The translations under genes and the position numbers were made by a program. From Opitutus sp. (lineage in GTDB: Bacteria; Verrucomicrobiota; Verrucomicrobiia; Opitutales; Opitutaceae): a stretch of 64,000 nucleotides of DNA. The DNA lies in the NCBI GenBank assembly GCA_025361365.1, contig JANYAM010000190.1, positions 1 through 64,000 of the forward strand. The letters run 5' to 3'. The notes below the pieces were generated by a model. The model was not told the origin of the DNA and made no database searches. It saw only the letters and a program-made list of their open reading frames with translations. Shown here piece after piece: positions 35,302 to 45,359 of the stretch (position 1 is the stretch's first letter; every line of letters starts with the position of its first letter).

Positions 35302-36665
35302 CGGACGTAGATCCGGTAGCCCCACGGCGGCAGCGTGAGCTTGGTGCCGGCGTCCAGCGTCGCTTTCTCGCCGCTGAGATATTCGGTGTAGGTGCCGGGG
35401 AACAGGCCGCCCTTGAACCCCACGGTCTTGGTGTCCTTCGAGAAATTAAAAACCGCGAAGACCTTGTCGCGCTCGTTCTGCCGCACGAAGCTGAACACGC
35501 CCGCGTCGTTCGGCACCTGGACCATGAGCGCGCCCCAGTGCGCATTCCAGAGCGCGGTATTGGCGTGCTTCAGCGCGAAGAGTTTCCGGTAGAGCTCCCC
35601 GTTGGGATGAGGGCGCCACTGAATGGGATCCTTCTCGAAGAATTTCAGGCGCTTCGGGTTGCCGGCCTCCTGGCCGTTATACATCAGCGGCATGCCGTTG
35701 CCCACGACGGAGAGGGCGATCACGGCAGGCAACGCCTCGCCGAACTGCTCGAACTCGGTGCCCTCCCACGAATTTTTGTCGTGGTTGCTGACGAAGGCCA
35801 TGCGAAAGATGTCCGCCGGAAAAAAGCCTTCGTCCCACGCGTAATAGCCGGACAGTGCGCCGGCGTCGGCCTTGCCCTTGGCGATGTTGACCAGCGCATC
35901 ATACCAGCTCCAGGCGTAGGTCATGTCGAAGGCCTCGGCATGGAGGTCGCGGGTCTCCCACTCGGCGAGCATGAAGACGGGCTTGATCGCATCGAGTTCC
36001 TTGCGGGCGTTGTTCCAGAAGTCCACGGGCACAAAGCCCGCCACGTCACAGCGGTAGCCGTCGACGTCCGCCTCGCGCACCCAATATTTGAGCGCCTCGG
36101 TCATGTATTTCCGCAGACCCGGCGCGCGGTAGTCGAGGTTGATGATGTCGTCCCAGTCAAACCAGGGGGTCGGGCGAAAGTGGCCCTGCCAGTCGTGCTG
36201 ATACCAGTCGGGGTGCTCGCTCGCGAGCGGGTTGTCCCAAGCGGTGTGGTTGGCGACCCAGTCGAGGATAACATGGAAGCCCTGCGCGTGCGCCGCGGCG
36301 ACGAAGTGTTTCAGGTCGGCGAGGGTGCCGAACTCCGGATTGACGCCGAGATAGTCCTTCACGGCGTAGGGGCTGCCGAGGGTGCCCTTCCGGTTCTTCT
36401 CGCCGATCGGGTGGACCGGCATGAGCCAGAGGATGTCAATATTCAGCGCCTTGAGGCGGGGCAGCTGCGCCTCCGCGGCGCGGAAAGTGCCCTCAGCCGT
36501 GAACTGCCGGGTGTTGATCTGGTAGATCGTGGCGTTCTTCGCCCACTCCGGGTGCTTCAACTTGACGTAGGGCTGTGGCTGGTAGGGATCGACCGCGGCC
36601 GCGCGGCCGGCGAACGGCAGCGCCACCAGCAGCGTGCAGAGGAGGAAGGATTGGACACGGTTCAT
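35298..36665 (-). CDS. Alpha-amylase family glycosyl hydrolase (GH13), secreted
   Basis: IYQINTRQFTAEGTFRAAEAQLPRLKALNIDILWLMPVHPIG, FHVILDWVANHTAWDN, DGYRCDVAGFVP, AEWE, FVSNHDKN. Confidence 0.92.
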   Translation of the reverse strand: MNRVQSFLLCTLLVALPFAGRAAAVDPYQPQPYVKLKHPEWAKNATIYQINTRQFTAEGTFRAAEAQLPRLKALNIDILWLMPVHPIGEKNRKGTLGSPYAVKDYLGVNPEFGTLADLKHFVAAAHAQGFHVILDWVANHTAWDNPLASEHPDWYQHDWQGHFRPTPWFDWDDIINLDYRAPGLRKYMTEALKYWVREADVDGYRCDVAGFVPVDFWNNARKELDAIKPVFMLAEWETRDLHAEAFDMTYAWSWYDALVNIAKGKADAGALSGYYAWDEGFFPADIFRMAFVSNHDKNSWEGTEFEQFGEALPAVIALSVVGNGMPLMYNGQEAGNPKRLKFFEKDPIQWRPHPNGELYRKLFALKHANTALWNAHWGALMVQVPNDAGVFSFVRQNERDKVFAVFNFSKDTKTVGFKGGLFPGTYTEYLSGEKATLDAGTKLTLPPWGYRIYVR

Positions 36666-36669
36666 AAGC

Positions 36670-38118
36670 TCACGCGGCGGGGGCGGTCTTCTCGGCCGGC
36701 ACCCAGGCCAGGGCCACCGCGGCCACCAGCATGGAGGCTCCGCCGAGCATGACGACCTTCACGGGATCGTTGTGGAAGACCTGCTTGACCACGGGCTCGA
36801 GGGTCAGCGAGGCGAGGATCTCGGGCAGCACGATGAAGAAATTGAAAATGCCCATGTAGACGCCCATCCGCGCCGCGGGCAGGGCGCTGCTCAGCATGGC
36901 GTAGGGCATGGCGAGAATGCTCGCCCACGCGATGCCCACCCCGATCATCGTGCATTGCCACAGCGTGCGGTCGTGGATGAACCCGGTGGTGAGCAGGCTC
37001 ACGCCGCCCAGCACCAGCGCGAGGGCGTGGACTTGGCGGCGGCCAATCTTCGCCGCGAGCGGGGCCAGCAGAAAGGCGACGAGGAAGCAGACGATGGAAT
37101 ACCACGCAAAGGTCTGGCCGCCGAACAGCGTGCCCTCGTCGAAGGCCGGGGATTTCGGGTCGAGGGTCCCGAAGACCTGCTGCGCTGTGGCCAGGCTGAA
37201 CATCATCCACATGCAGAACAAGCCGAGCCAGGTGAAGAACTGGACCACCGCGAGCCGCTTCATCGTGAGCGGCATCTCCCGCAGGGCCGCCGCCACCTCG
37301 GGTCCGCTCAGCACGGCTCCGATCACCGCGCCAATCACCGCGCCGCCGAGCGGTTGCCAGAGTCCGAGGGCCCCGTCGACCAGCGCGCCGCGCGATACGC
37401 CAAACAGCAGGCCGAGCAGCGCGCCGCCAAAAACATAGTTGGGCACGAGCTTATAGCGCCGGTGTTCGCGCTTTTTCCGCAAGAACTCCGCCATGTCCTC
37501 CGGCGGAAACTCGGGCGTGGTCACAACCGTGTAGAGCACCGCGAGGAGAAACGCCCCGGCGCCGAGCTTGAAGGCGTAGAGCACCGCCAGCGGCACCCCG
37601 TTGGCCGCATTGCCGTGCACGCCAAAGTGCCCAAAGATCGTCGGGAGGGCGTTGGCCACCGCCGCGCCGATCCCGATGAAGAAGCTCTGCATGACGAAAC
37701 CGAGCGTGCGCTGCTCCTCGGGCAGCTTGTCGGCCACGAACGCGCGGAACGGCTCCATGCTGATGTTGATGCTCGTATCGAGCACCCAGAGCATCGTCGC
37801 CGCGACCCAGAGCGCCGGGGCATCCGGCATGAAAAACAACGCCACGCTGGCCAGGATCGCGCCGACTAGGAAGTAAGGCCGGCGACGACCGAGCCGCGTC
37901 CAGGTGCGGTCACTCATGGCGCCGATGATGGGCTGCACGATGAGCCCGGTCATCGGCCCGGCCAGCCAAAGCAGGGGAATGTGCGCGGCATCCGCCCCCA
38001 GCTTCGCGTAGATGGCGCTCATGTTCGCCAGCTGGAGCCCGAAGCCGAACTGGATGCCGAGGAACCCGAAGCTCATGTTCCAGATGGCGGGTAGCGAAAG
38101 AGGGCGGAGGGGTTTCAT
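36670..38118 (-). CDS. MFS sugar transporter (SLC45/GPH-like)
   Basis: [76 protein letters not shown]. Confidence 0.9.
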   Translation of the reverse strand: MKPLRPLSLPAIWNMSFGFLGIQFGFGLQLANMSAIYAKLGADAAHIPLLWLAGPMTGLIVQPIIGAMSDRTWTRLGRRRPYFLVGAILASVALFFMPDAPALWVAATMLWVLDTSINISMEPFRAFVADKLPEEQRTLGFVMQSFFIGIGAAVANALPTIFGHFGVHGNAANGVPLAVLYAFKLGAGAFLLAVLYTVVTTPEFPPEDMAEFLRKKREHRRYKLVPNYVFGGALLGLLFGVSRGALVDGALGLWQPLGGAVIGAVIGAVLSGPEVAAALREMPLTMKRLAVVQFFTWLGLFCMWMMFSLATAQQVFGTLDPKSPAFDEGTLFGGQTFAWYSIVCFLVAFLLAPLAAKIGRRQVHALALVLGGVSLLTTGFIHDRTLWQCTMIGVGIAWASILAMPYAMLSSALPAARMGVYMGIFNFFIVLPEILASLTLEPVVKQVFHNDPVKVVMLGGASMLVAAVALAWVPAEKTAPAA

Positions 38119-38125
38119 GGGGCGT

Positions 38126-39697
38126 TCAGTGCTCGGGGGGTTCACTGTAGTCTCGAAGCGGGCGGTCACCGGTGCGGTCGTAGAGCTTGATCCAATGGCG
38201 GAGCGTGTCGGTCTTTTTCCCAGCGAGGCTCGCGAGATCCGCGGCGGTGAAGCGCCACTGCCAGTTGCCCTCGTTGGTGCCGGGCCGGTTCAGGGTGGCC
38301 GTGGCGGGGAGGTCGAGCAAGTCCTGCATGGGAATTACCGCCAGCCGCGAGGATGTCGCGAGCGCAGCGCGGATAACCGGCCAGGCCGAGCGGGCGCCGC
38401 CGAGCAAATAGTAATCATCCACCAGGGCGGCGATCTCCGGCGGGAGCGATTCGAGCCAGCCGCGGGTGGTGATATTGTCGTGCGTGCCGGTGTAAGCCAC
38501 GCTGTCCGGCGGGTAGAAATGCGGCAGGTTGACGTTGTTGGCGTCGTGCCCGTAGGCGAACTGCAACACCTTCATGCCCGGCAGCCCGGCGGCGCGGCGC
38601 AGCTCGACCACCCCCGGCCCGATGTAGCCAAGGTCCTCGGCGATGATGCGGGCGTCGGGCAGCGCCGCCCGGACCGCATGGAAAAAGGCGCGGCCCGGGC
38701 CCTTCAGCCAGCGGCCACCGCGCGCGTCGGGCGCACCGGCGGGGATCTCCCAGTAGGTGTCGAAGCCCCGGAAGTGATCGAGCCGGATGATGTCGTAGAG
38801 TTCAAACGCCGCGCGCAGCCGGTCGATCCACCAGGCGTAGCCGGTGTGGGCAAGGTGCTCCCAGTTGTAGAGCGGATTGCCCCAGAGCTGGCCCGAGGCG
38901 GAGAAATAATCGGGTGGGACGCCGGCGACGGCCAGCGGCTGGCCGTGGGCATCGAGCCGGAAGACCGCCCGGTTCTGCCAGGTGTCGGCGCTGTCGAGGG
39001 CGACGAAAATCGGGACGTCGCCGATGATGCCGACCCCGCGCTCGGTGGCGTGGCGCCGGAGGCGGTCCCACTGGCCGAAGAAAACATATTGGTAGAACGC
39101 GTGGCGGTCGGCCTCCCGGCGGATATCCTCCGGTGCACCGGCGCGGAGCGCGCCGTTCCACTGGCGGTAGGCCTCCGGCCAAGTGATCCACGCCTGGCCG
39201 CCGAAGTGCGCCTTCAGGGCCATGAAGTCGGCGAAAGGATCGAGCCAACCGGCGTGCTCGCGGCAAAATTCGCGGAAGGACCGCTCGAACCCGCTGAGCC
39301 GCTCCGCCCCCGTGGCGGCGAACCGGTCATGCGCCCGCGCCAGCACCGGCCAGAAGGATTCGTAGAGCCGGCCGTAATCCGCCCCGCCGGCCGGCAGCGC
39401 GCGTAGCGGCGCCAGTTCCGTCGCCTCGAGCAGGCCCGCGGCCTGCAGTTCGCCGAGATCGATGAAATACGGGTTGCCGGCCCGCCCCGAGAAAAGCTGG
39501 TAGGGCGAGTCGCCGTAGCCGGTCGGGCCGATCGGGCAGATCTGCCAGTATCGGACGCGGGCGTCGGCCAGAAAGTCGATGAAGGCCCGCGCGCCCGATC
39601 CGAGGTTGCCGAGGCCATAGGCCCCGGGCAGCGAGGAGACATGGGCGAGCACCCCGGCGGTGCGGGTGGTGAGCCAGGTTGCGGGGTGGTGTTCCAT
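38126..39697 (-). CDS. malQ: 4-alpha-glucanotransferase (amylomaltase)
   Basis: RTAGVLAHVSSLPGAYGLGNLGSGARAFIDFLADARVRYWQICPIGPTGYGDSPYQLFSGRAGNPYFIDL, IRLDHFRGFDTYWEIP, AEDLGYI, YTGTHDNITTRGW. Confidence 0.95.
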   Translation of the reverse strand: MEHHPATWLTTRTAGVLAHVSSLPGAYGLGNLGSGARAFIDFLADARVRYWQICPIGPTGYGDSPYQLFSGRAGNPYFIDLGELQAAGLLEATELAPLRALPAGGADYGRLYESFWPVLARAHDRFAATGAERLSGFERSFREFCREHAGWLDPFADFMALKAHFGGQAWITWPEAYRQWNGALRAGAPEDIRREADRHAFYQYVFFGQWDRLRRHATERGVGIIGDVPIFVALDSADTWQNRAVFRLDAHGQPLAVAGVPPDYFSASGQLWGNPLYNWEHLAHTGYAWWIDRLRAAFELYDIIRLDHFRGFDTYWEIPAGAPDARGGRWLKGPGRAFFHAVRAALPDARIIAEDLGYIGPGVVELRRAAGLPGMKVLQFAYGHDANNVNLPHFYPPDSVAYTGTHDNITTRGWLESLPPEIAALVDDYYLLGGARSAWPVIRAALATSSRLAVIPMQDLLDLPATATLNRPGTNEGNWQWRFTAADLASLAGKKTDTLRHWIKLYDRTGDRPLRDYSEPPEH

Positions 39698-39701
39698 GGG
39701 A

Positions 39702-42155
39702 TCAGCGCAGCTCGACCGTGTGGTTGCGGCCGTCATCCGCCAGTCGGACCGTGAGCCCGCCGCGCTCGTCGCGCGCGACCGCCGCGGGGGGAAGGGCTTT
39801 CCCGTCCAACCGGGCCTTCGTCCTTTCGCCCGGGGCGTGAAAAATGATTTCGAGTTCGCGCGCCGGCGGCCGGAAGTTTCCTTCCAACCCCAGGAAGAGC
39901 CGGTCGCCGGCGAGCGAAAGGGTGGTGCGGCGGAAGGCCCCTTGCAGGTAGGCGGGGCTCTGCCCGTCGTCCTCGTAAACGGAGCCCGTGGCATTTCCAG
40001 CGGCATCGGGGTAAACGTCGAAGCGCAGCGGGTCCCAGGGCTTTTCGCCCGTGTGGCTCATCGCGATCGTCGAGGGCACGATGGCGCCGCCGCGAACGAA
40101 GAGCGGCATGCGCTCGAGCGGGGCCTCGACGCGGCGAAGGTCGCCGGCGGAATCGAGGGCGGCGCCAGTCCAGAAATCATACCAGCGGCCGGCCGGCAGG
40201 TAGACGTCGCGGGCCCGCTCATTCTCCCGAACGACGGGCGCGGCGAGCAGGGCGGCGCCAACCATGAACTGGTCGTCAAGGTTCAGCGTCGTGGGATCTT
40301 GCTGGAACTCGAGCAGGAGCGGCCGGAAAAGCGGGACCCCGGTGCGGTGCGCCTCCTCGAGCGTGGTGTAGAGGAAGGGCAGCAGGCGGTAACGCAGCTC
40401 GAGCGCGGAGCGCACCATGTTCTCGTAGGGCACGCCGAAGCGCCAGGGCTCATGGTCGTAGACGTCGACCGCGGTGTGATTGCGGCAGAAGGGCGTGAAG
40501 GCCGCGACCTGGTAGGCCCGCACGAGCAGCTCGGCACTGCCGCGGCCGATGAAGCCGGGGGTGTCGGCGCCGACGAAGGGCTGGCCGCTGAGGCCCATGC
40601 TGGCGAACATCGGCACGCTCAGCGCGAGCTGGGCGAAGGTGGCGTTGCTGTCGCCGATCCAGGTAATGGCGTAGCGTTGGATGCCGGCGTAACCCGCCCG
40701 CGTGATGACAAACGGCCGGCGGTCCGGCTGCAGGCGCGCGAGCCCCTCGTAGGTGGCGCGCGCCATGTTGAGCGCGAAGGTATTCCGGTTCTGCGCGTAG
40801 AGCGACCGGGTGCCGAGGTCGTCGAACACGACGTCCTGCTGGGTGTCGCCGGATTTGTCGACGAAGTCCGACGGCTCGTTCATGTCGGTCCAGATGCCAG
40901 CGACCCCGCGGTCGAGGAGCGCGCGATGCTGATCGCCCCACCAACGGCGCGCGGCCTCCTTGGTATAGTCCACGAACACCGCCTTGCCCGGCCAGACCTC
41001 GCCGACGTAAAGGCTGCCGTCCTGGCGGCGCAGGAAATAATCTTTCGCTAGGCCCTCGTCATAGACCGGATAGTTTCCGCCGGGGGCCCGCGGGTCGGCG
41101 GGCTGGTATTTGACGCCCGGGTCGACGATGGTGATGAGCCTCACGCCCTGTTCGCCGAGTTTCCGGGCCAGGCCGGCGGGGTCGGGGAAGCGACCCTTGT
41201 TCCACGTGAAGACGCGGTAGGCGTCCATGTAGTGGATATCGAGATGGATGACGTCGAGCGGCAGGCGGTGCGCGCGGTATTGGGCGGCGACCTGCTCGAC
41301 CATCGTGTCGGGGTAATAGCTGTAGCGGCTCTGCTGGTGGCCGAGCGCCCAGAGCGGCGGCAGCGGCATGCGGCCGGTCAGTTCGGTGTAGCGGCCGATG
41401 ACCTTCTTCAGCGCGGGGCCATGGAAGAAGTAATAGTCGAGCACGCCGCCGGCGGCTTCGTAGGCCGCGGCTTCCTGGCCGGACTGGCCGAGGTCGAAGA
41501 CCGTGCGATGGGCGTTGTCGTAGAAGAGCCCGTAGGCCGCGCCGTCCTCGACGCCGAGGTAGAACGGGATGCTCTGGTAAATCGGGTCCGTGCCCTCGGT
41601 GTAGCCCGGGGTGTCGGAATTCCACATGACGAAGCGCCCGCGGCGGCGGTCGAGGTGGGCGGTCTTCTCGCCCAAGCCGTAGAAGTGCTCGTCCAAGCCC
41701 AGCCGCTTGGCGGCGGCGACGCGGCCGGATTTCGGGTCGCGCGCCATGGGGCGCTCGTCGGCGTTGAGGACGCGGTCCGTGGCGGGATCGCGAAACTCGA
41801 TCAGGAGCGGGTTACGCCGGACGACGACTTTCAGCTCGGCGGTCGTGAGCGTGATGGCAGCGGGGGACTCCGCCAGTTGCCAGGGCGCGGCGGGCCAGTC
41901 CGAGCGGGCCACGGCCCAGGAATGGTCGGGCGCGGCGGGCTGACCGGCGAATAGCGTGCGCACCCGGACCAGGTCCGGCGCGAGCACCGCCAGCGTGACG
42001 GTCGAGCCATCGGCGCAGGCCAGCTGCACGCCGTGTTCGGACCGGGTCATGACCGAGACGGCGCCGACCGGCTGGAGGCCGGCCCAGTCCAGCGCCGGCG
42101 CGGCGGTGGGCGCCGCGAGAAGCATACTGGCCATGATGCTCACGGGGTATCGCAC
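39702..42155 (-). CDS. GH31 alpha-glucosidase, secreted
   Basis: GLGEKTAHLDRRRGRFVMWNSDTPGYTEGTDPIYQSIPFYLG, GIWTDMNEPSDF, WIGDSNATFAQLALSVPMFASMGLSGQPFVGADTPGF. Confidence 0.93.
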   Translation of the reverse strand: MRYPVSIMASMLLAAPTAAPALDWAGLQPVGAVSVMTRSEHGVQLACADGSTVTLAVLAPDLVRVRTLFAGQPAAPDHSWAVARSDWPAAPWQLAESPAAITLTTAELKVVVRRNPLLIEFRDPATDRVLNADERPMARDPKSGRVAAAKRLGLDEHFYGLGEKTAHLDRRRGRFVMWNSDTPGYTEGTDPIYQSIPFYLGVEDGAAYGLFYDNAHRTVFDLGQSGQEAAAYEAAGGVLDYYFFHGPALKKVIGRYTELTGRMPLPPLWALGHQQSRYSYYPDTMVEQVAAQYRAHRLPLDVIHLDIHYMDAYRVFTWNKGRFPDPAGLARKLGEQGVRLITIVDPGVKYQPADPRAPGGNYPVYDEGLAKDYFLRRQDGSLYVGEVWPGKAVFVDYTKEAARRWWGDQHRALLDRGVAGIWTDMNEPSDFVDKSGDTQQDVVFDDLGTRSLYAQNRNTFALNMARATYEGLARLQPDRRPFVITRAGYAGIQRYAITWIGDSNATFAQLALSVPMFASMGLSGQPFVGADTPGFIGRGSAELLVRAYQVAAFTPFCRNHTAVDVYDHEPWRFGVPYENMVRSALELRYRLLPFLYTTLEEAHRTGVPLFRPLLLEFQQDPTTLNLDDQFMVGAALLAAPVVRENERARDVYLPAGRWYDFWTGAALDSAGDLRRVEAPLERMPLFVRGGAIVPSTIAMSHTGEKPWDPLRFDVYPDAAGNATGSVYEDDGQSPAYLQGAFRRTTLSLAGDRLFLGLEGNFRPPARELEIIFHAPGERTKARLDGKALPPAAVARDERGGLTVRLADDGRNHTVELR

Positions 42156-42166
42156 GGGGTAGAAAA

Positions 42167-42195
42167 GGCGGCCACCAGTTTCAGCTGGTGGCCGC
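42167..42195 (-). terminator. Intercistronic terminator/attenuator-like hairpin after the TonB receptor gene
   Basis: Minus strand GCGGCCACCAG-CTGAAA-CTGGTGGCCGCCTTTTCT. Confidence 0.65.
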
Positions 42196-42223
42196 GGGGG
42201 AATCGGACGTTGCGGTTACTCGA

Positions 42224-45004
42224 TCAGAACTTGTAGGAGGCGCCGAGGGAGTAGGAGGCGCCGTATTTCTGGAAGTTGATGACCTGGCGCGGATCACCGT
42301 TGTTGTAGGTGATGAGCGGCGAATCGTTCAGGTTATAGCCCTGCAGGAAGAAGGTCAGGCCCTTCATCGAACCGGACTGCAGCGCGTAGCTGACCTGGGC
42401 GCTGACGTTCTTTTCCGACTGCGCGGTGGCGAAGCCGCCGCCCGGATTGACATCACCCTTGAAGTTGGGGGCGCCGAAGTTGGTGATATAAGCGCGGTAG
42501 TCCGAGCGATACCACTCGCTGATGCGGGCGGAGAAGCCGTGGCGCTCGTAGTAGAACGTCACGTTGGCGACCTTGCGGGAGAGGCCCGAGATCGGCGAGG
42601 TGCCGGAGGTGGGGCCCCAGGGCATGATCTTGCTGTCCGTGTAGGCGCCACCGAGCACCATGCCGAAGCCCCGGATGGACTGGCTGATCAGCTCGCTGGG
42701 CAGCGAGAGTGTGGCCTCGAGGCCCTGGATCGAACCGCCATTGCCGTTCTGCGGCGAGGTCGCCGTGCCCTGCCGGAGCGAGGGCGAGGTGCTGCCGGTG
42801 ATCGGGTAGCCGCTGAAGTCGGTGAGCACGCCCTGCTCATAGATGTAGTTGAGGAGCTTCTTGTGGAAGAGCGCGAGTGAGAAGTAGCCCTTGTTGTCCT
42901 TGAAATATTTGTCGAGGGCGAGGTCGATGGAGTCGGACTTCCAGGGCTTGAGCGCCGGGTTGCCGCCGTCGCCGCTCCAGGGGCTTTGGCCGAGGCTGGT
43001 CGAGGTGGCGTTGGCCGCGTTGTAGTTGAAGCTGCGGGCGGCGCGCATGTCGAACATACGCGGACGGGCAATCTGGCGCGCCACACTGAAGCGCACGTAG
43101 GTCGAGTCCGCCACGGTGAAGTTCAGGTTCACGCTGGGCGCGAAGTCGGTGTATTTGGCGCCACCGGTGACCGGCACCTGCACCAGGCTACCGCCGCCAC
43201 CCGAGGTGGAGACACCGGAGGAGCTCTGGTCGGCGTTGATGGCCTGCACGCCGATGTTGCCCTTGACCGGGATGCCGCCCCACTTGGTGTCGAGGTCAAG
43301 CTGCACGTAGCCGCGCGCCAGCTTTTCGGTTACATTCCAGCGGTTGGCGATGACGTCGCCGTTGGGGTTCGGGAAAAAGCCGTAGAGGTTGTTGTTGAGC
43401 GCCGCGAGCGGGTCGTAGGCGTAGATCTTGCCCAAGCCGAGGAAGCTGAAGTCCGTGGTGCCGACGATGGGCGGCAGCGCGGCGGTGGGCTGGTTGTTGG
43501 CGTTGTAGATGAAGCCGGTGGGACGCTCACCGTCACGCTTGAAGCGGTCGGTGTAGCTGCTGCCGATCTCGACGTTGCTGAAGTGGCCGGTCAGGGCGTG
43601 GTCGGTGAGGAGCTTGAACTGGGCAAGCTCGTCCTTGGACTGGAAATACTTCAGGTAGCCTTCCATGCCGGTGGTCGGGAGTGTGCCCGTGCCCCAACCC
43701 TGCGGATCGGTGAGCTTGAAGAGGCTGGCATTGGAATAGTCGATCGTGTGCCCAATCACCGGGATCTGGCCCGGGGCCAGGGTCACCGTCATGGTGTCGG
43801 GCGTTGCCGCGCCGCCGTTGAAGCCGAGGCCGGAATAGGTCTCCAGGTTGCGCTCCGAGCGCGTGATCCGGGAGTAGCCGACGTCGAAGACGACGGGCCA
43901 GTCACCCTTCTCGCCGAGCTTGAGGTTCCAGCCGAGCGCTACGACGCTGTTCTTCTTGGTCACGATGTCGTTGCGGATGATGGGCTGGATGTTGGTGAGG
44001 GTCGCCTTGGTGATGAGGCCGCCGCTGGTGGTGTAGCCGGGCTGCAACACAGCCGAGCTCCAGAACGCCATCGGGATCTCCATGCCGCGGAGCAGCTGCT
44101 TTTCCTCGAGCTTGGAGTAGTAGGCGTCGATGGTGCTGTGGACGTTCTCGTTGGGCTTGAACTCGAGGACGCCCATCACGCCGTTGCGATCGACATTGCT
44201 GGTGCGGACGTAGGACTTGGTGCCGCCGAGGGCGTAGTTGCCGGCCGCGTCCTGGGGATAGCCCCAGGCCTGGAACTGCTTACCTTCCCACGGCGTGCTC
44301 GAGTAGGCATAGCCGAGGGCGAGGCCCACCTTGCCGCCGTCGAACTGGTCCATGTAGGCGATGTTGAAACGGTGGCCATCCTTCTTGGCACCGGGCGTCA
44401 GCTGGCCGTATTGGGTGGTCTGGTAATAGCCGCTGACCGCGATCGTGCGGCCGGTCTTGCTGAGGGGCTGGACCGTCTGCAGGTCCACGGTGCCCGCCAG
44501 GCCCTGGCCGGTGAGATTGGCGGCGGCGGTCTTGTAGACGATCACGGCGTTCAACAGCTCGGAGGGATAGTTGTCGAACTCGACGCTGCGGTTCAGGCCG
44601 CTCGAGACCTGCTCGCGCCCGTTGAGGAGCGTCGTGCTGAAATCACCGGTGAGACCGCGGATGCTGATGCCCTGGCTGCGGCCGTTGACCCGCTGGGTGG
44701 TCAGGCCGGTCAGGCGCGTCAGCGAGTCGGCGATGCTGATGTCGGGCAGCTTGCCGATGTCTTCAGACATGATGACCTCGACAATATTCTGGCTATTCTG
44801 CTTGGCCTCGGCGGCGGCGGCGAGACTGCCGCTGAAGCCGGCCTTCACGGTATATTTTTCCAGGACGACGACCTTATCCTTGTCGGCGGTGTCATCCTTG
44901 GCGGCCGGGGCGGTCTGGGCGTAGCCCAGGGTGCCGGTGAAGGCAATAGCGGCGAGCAGGCTCGCGCTACGCGTGAAACGAAGGGTAGTGTTCAGTGCTT
45001 GCAT
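42224..45004 (-). CDS. TonB-dependent outer-membrane receptor (probable maltodextrin/oligosaccharide uptake)
   Basis: Signal peptide; plug NIVEVIMSEDIGKLPDISIADSLTRLTGLTTQRVNGRSQGISIRGL; C-terminal beta-strand YSLGASYKF. Confidence 0.9.
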   Translation of the reverse strand: MQALNTTLRFTRSASLLAAIAFTGTLGYAQTAPAAKDDTADKDKVVVLEKYTVKAGFSGSLAAAAEAKQNSQNIVEVIMSEDIGKLPDISIADSLTRLTGLTTQRVNGRSQGISIRGLTGDFSTTLLNGREQVSSGLNRSVEFDNYPSELLNAVIVYKTAAANLTGQGLAGTVDLQTVQPLSKTGRTIAVSGYYQTTQYGQLTPGAKKDGHRFNIAYMDQFDGGKVGLALGYAYSSTPWEGKQFQAWGYPQDAAGNYALGGTKSYVRTSNVDRNGVMGVLEFKPNENVHSTIDAYYSKLEEKQLLRGMEIPMAFWSSAVLQPGYTTSGGLITKATLTNIQPIIRNDIVTKKNSVVALGWNLKLGEKGDWPVVFDVGYSRITRSERNLETYSGLGFNGGAATPDTMTVTLAPGQIPVIGHTIDYSNASLFKLTDPQGWGTGTLPTTGMEGYLKYFQSKDELAQFKLLTDHALTGHFSNVEIGSSYTDRFKRDGERPTGFIYNANNQPTAALPPIVGTTDFSFLGLGKIYAYDPLAALNNNLYGFFPNPNGDVIANRWNVTEKLARGYVQLDLDTKWGGIPVKGNIGVQAINADQSSSGVSTSGGGGSLVQVPVTGGAKYTDFAPSVNLNFTVADSTYVRFSVARQIARPRMFDMRAARSFNYNAANATSTSLGQSPWSGDGGNPALKPWKSDSIDLALDKYFKDNKGYFSLALFHKKLLNYIYEQGVLTDFSGYPITGSTSPSLRQGTATSPQNGNGGSIQGLEATLSLPSELISQSIRGFGMVLGGAYTDSKIMPWGPTSGTSPISGLSRKVANVTFYYERHGFSARISEWYRSDYRAYITNFGAPNFKGDVNPGGGFATAQSEKNVSAQVSYALQSGSMKGLTFFLQGYNLNDSPLITYNNGDPRQVINFQKYGASYSLGASYKF

Positions 45005-45359
45005 GGTGTCTCTCGGGGTTCGGGGCTAACAAACAGGGGAGGGGAGCAGTAGGAGTGCTCCGTGTGTGGCCCAAAACTCACCGCAGTGAGCCCGCGGTGC
45101 GACGCGCAAACCTCCCAAAAAACCGCGATGGGTGGGACAACTCTTAGGTCGGCCCCGCCGGCACGGGGGTGGTGTGAAACCGGCCGGAGGGTGTTTTCCG
45201 AGGGAAATCCCCTGCGCGGATCCTTGGGGTTGACCTTGGATCCTCCTGGGAAGCCCGTTTTTCCGGGGTCGCCACCTAGGTTTTTTCCGGTCCAAGCAAG
45301 ACTTCTCCCGCGCAGGCCGTTTGACCGGGCGGCCGGCTCGCGCCAATTTAAGTCACCCC

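Noticed and set aside
42986-45052. 688-aa + strand ORF antisense to the TonB receptor gene
   Set aside because: Shadow ORF from high-GC codon bias; composition rich in A/G/V/E/R with no family motifs, while the opposite strand encodes a clear TonB receptor.
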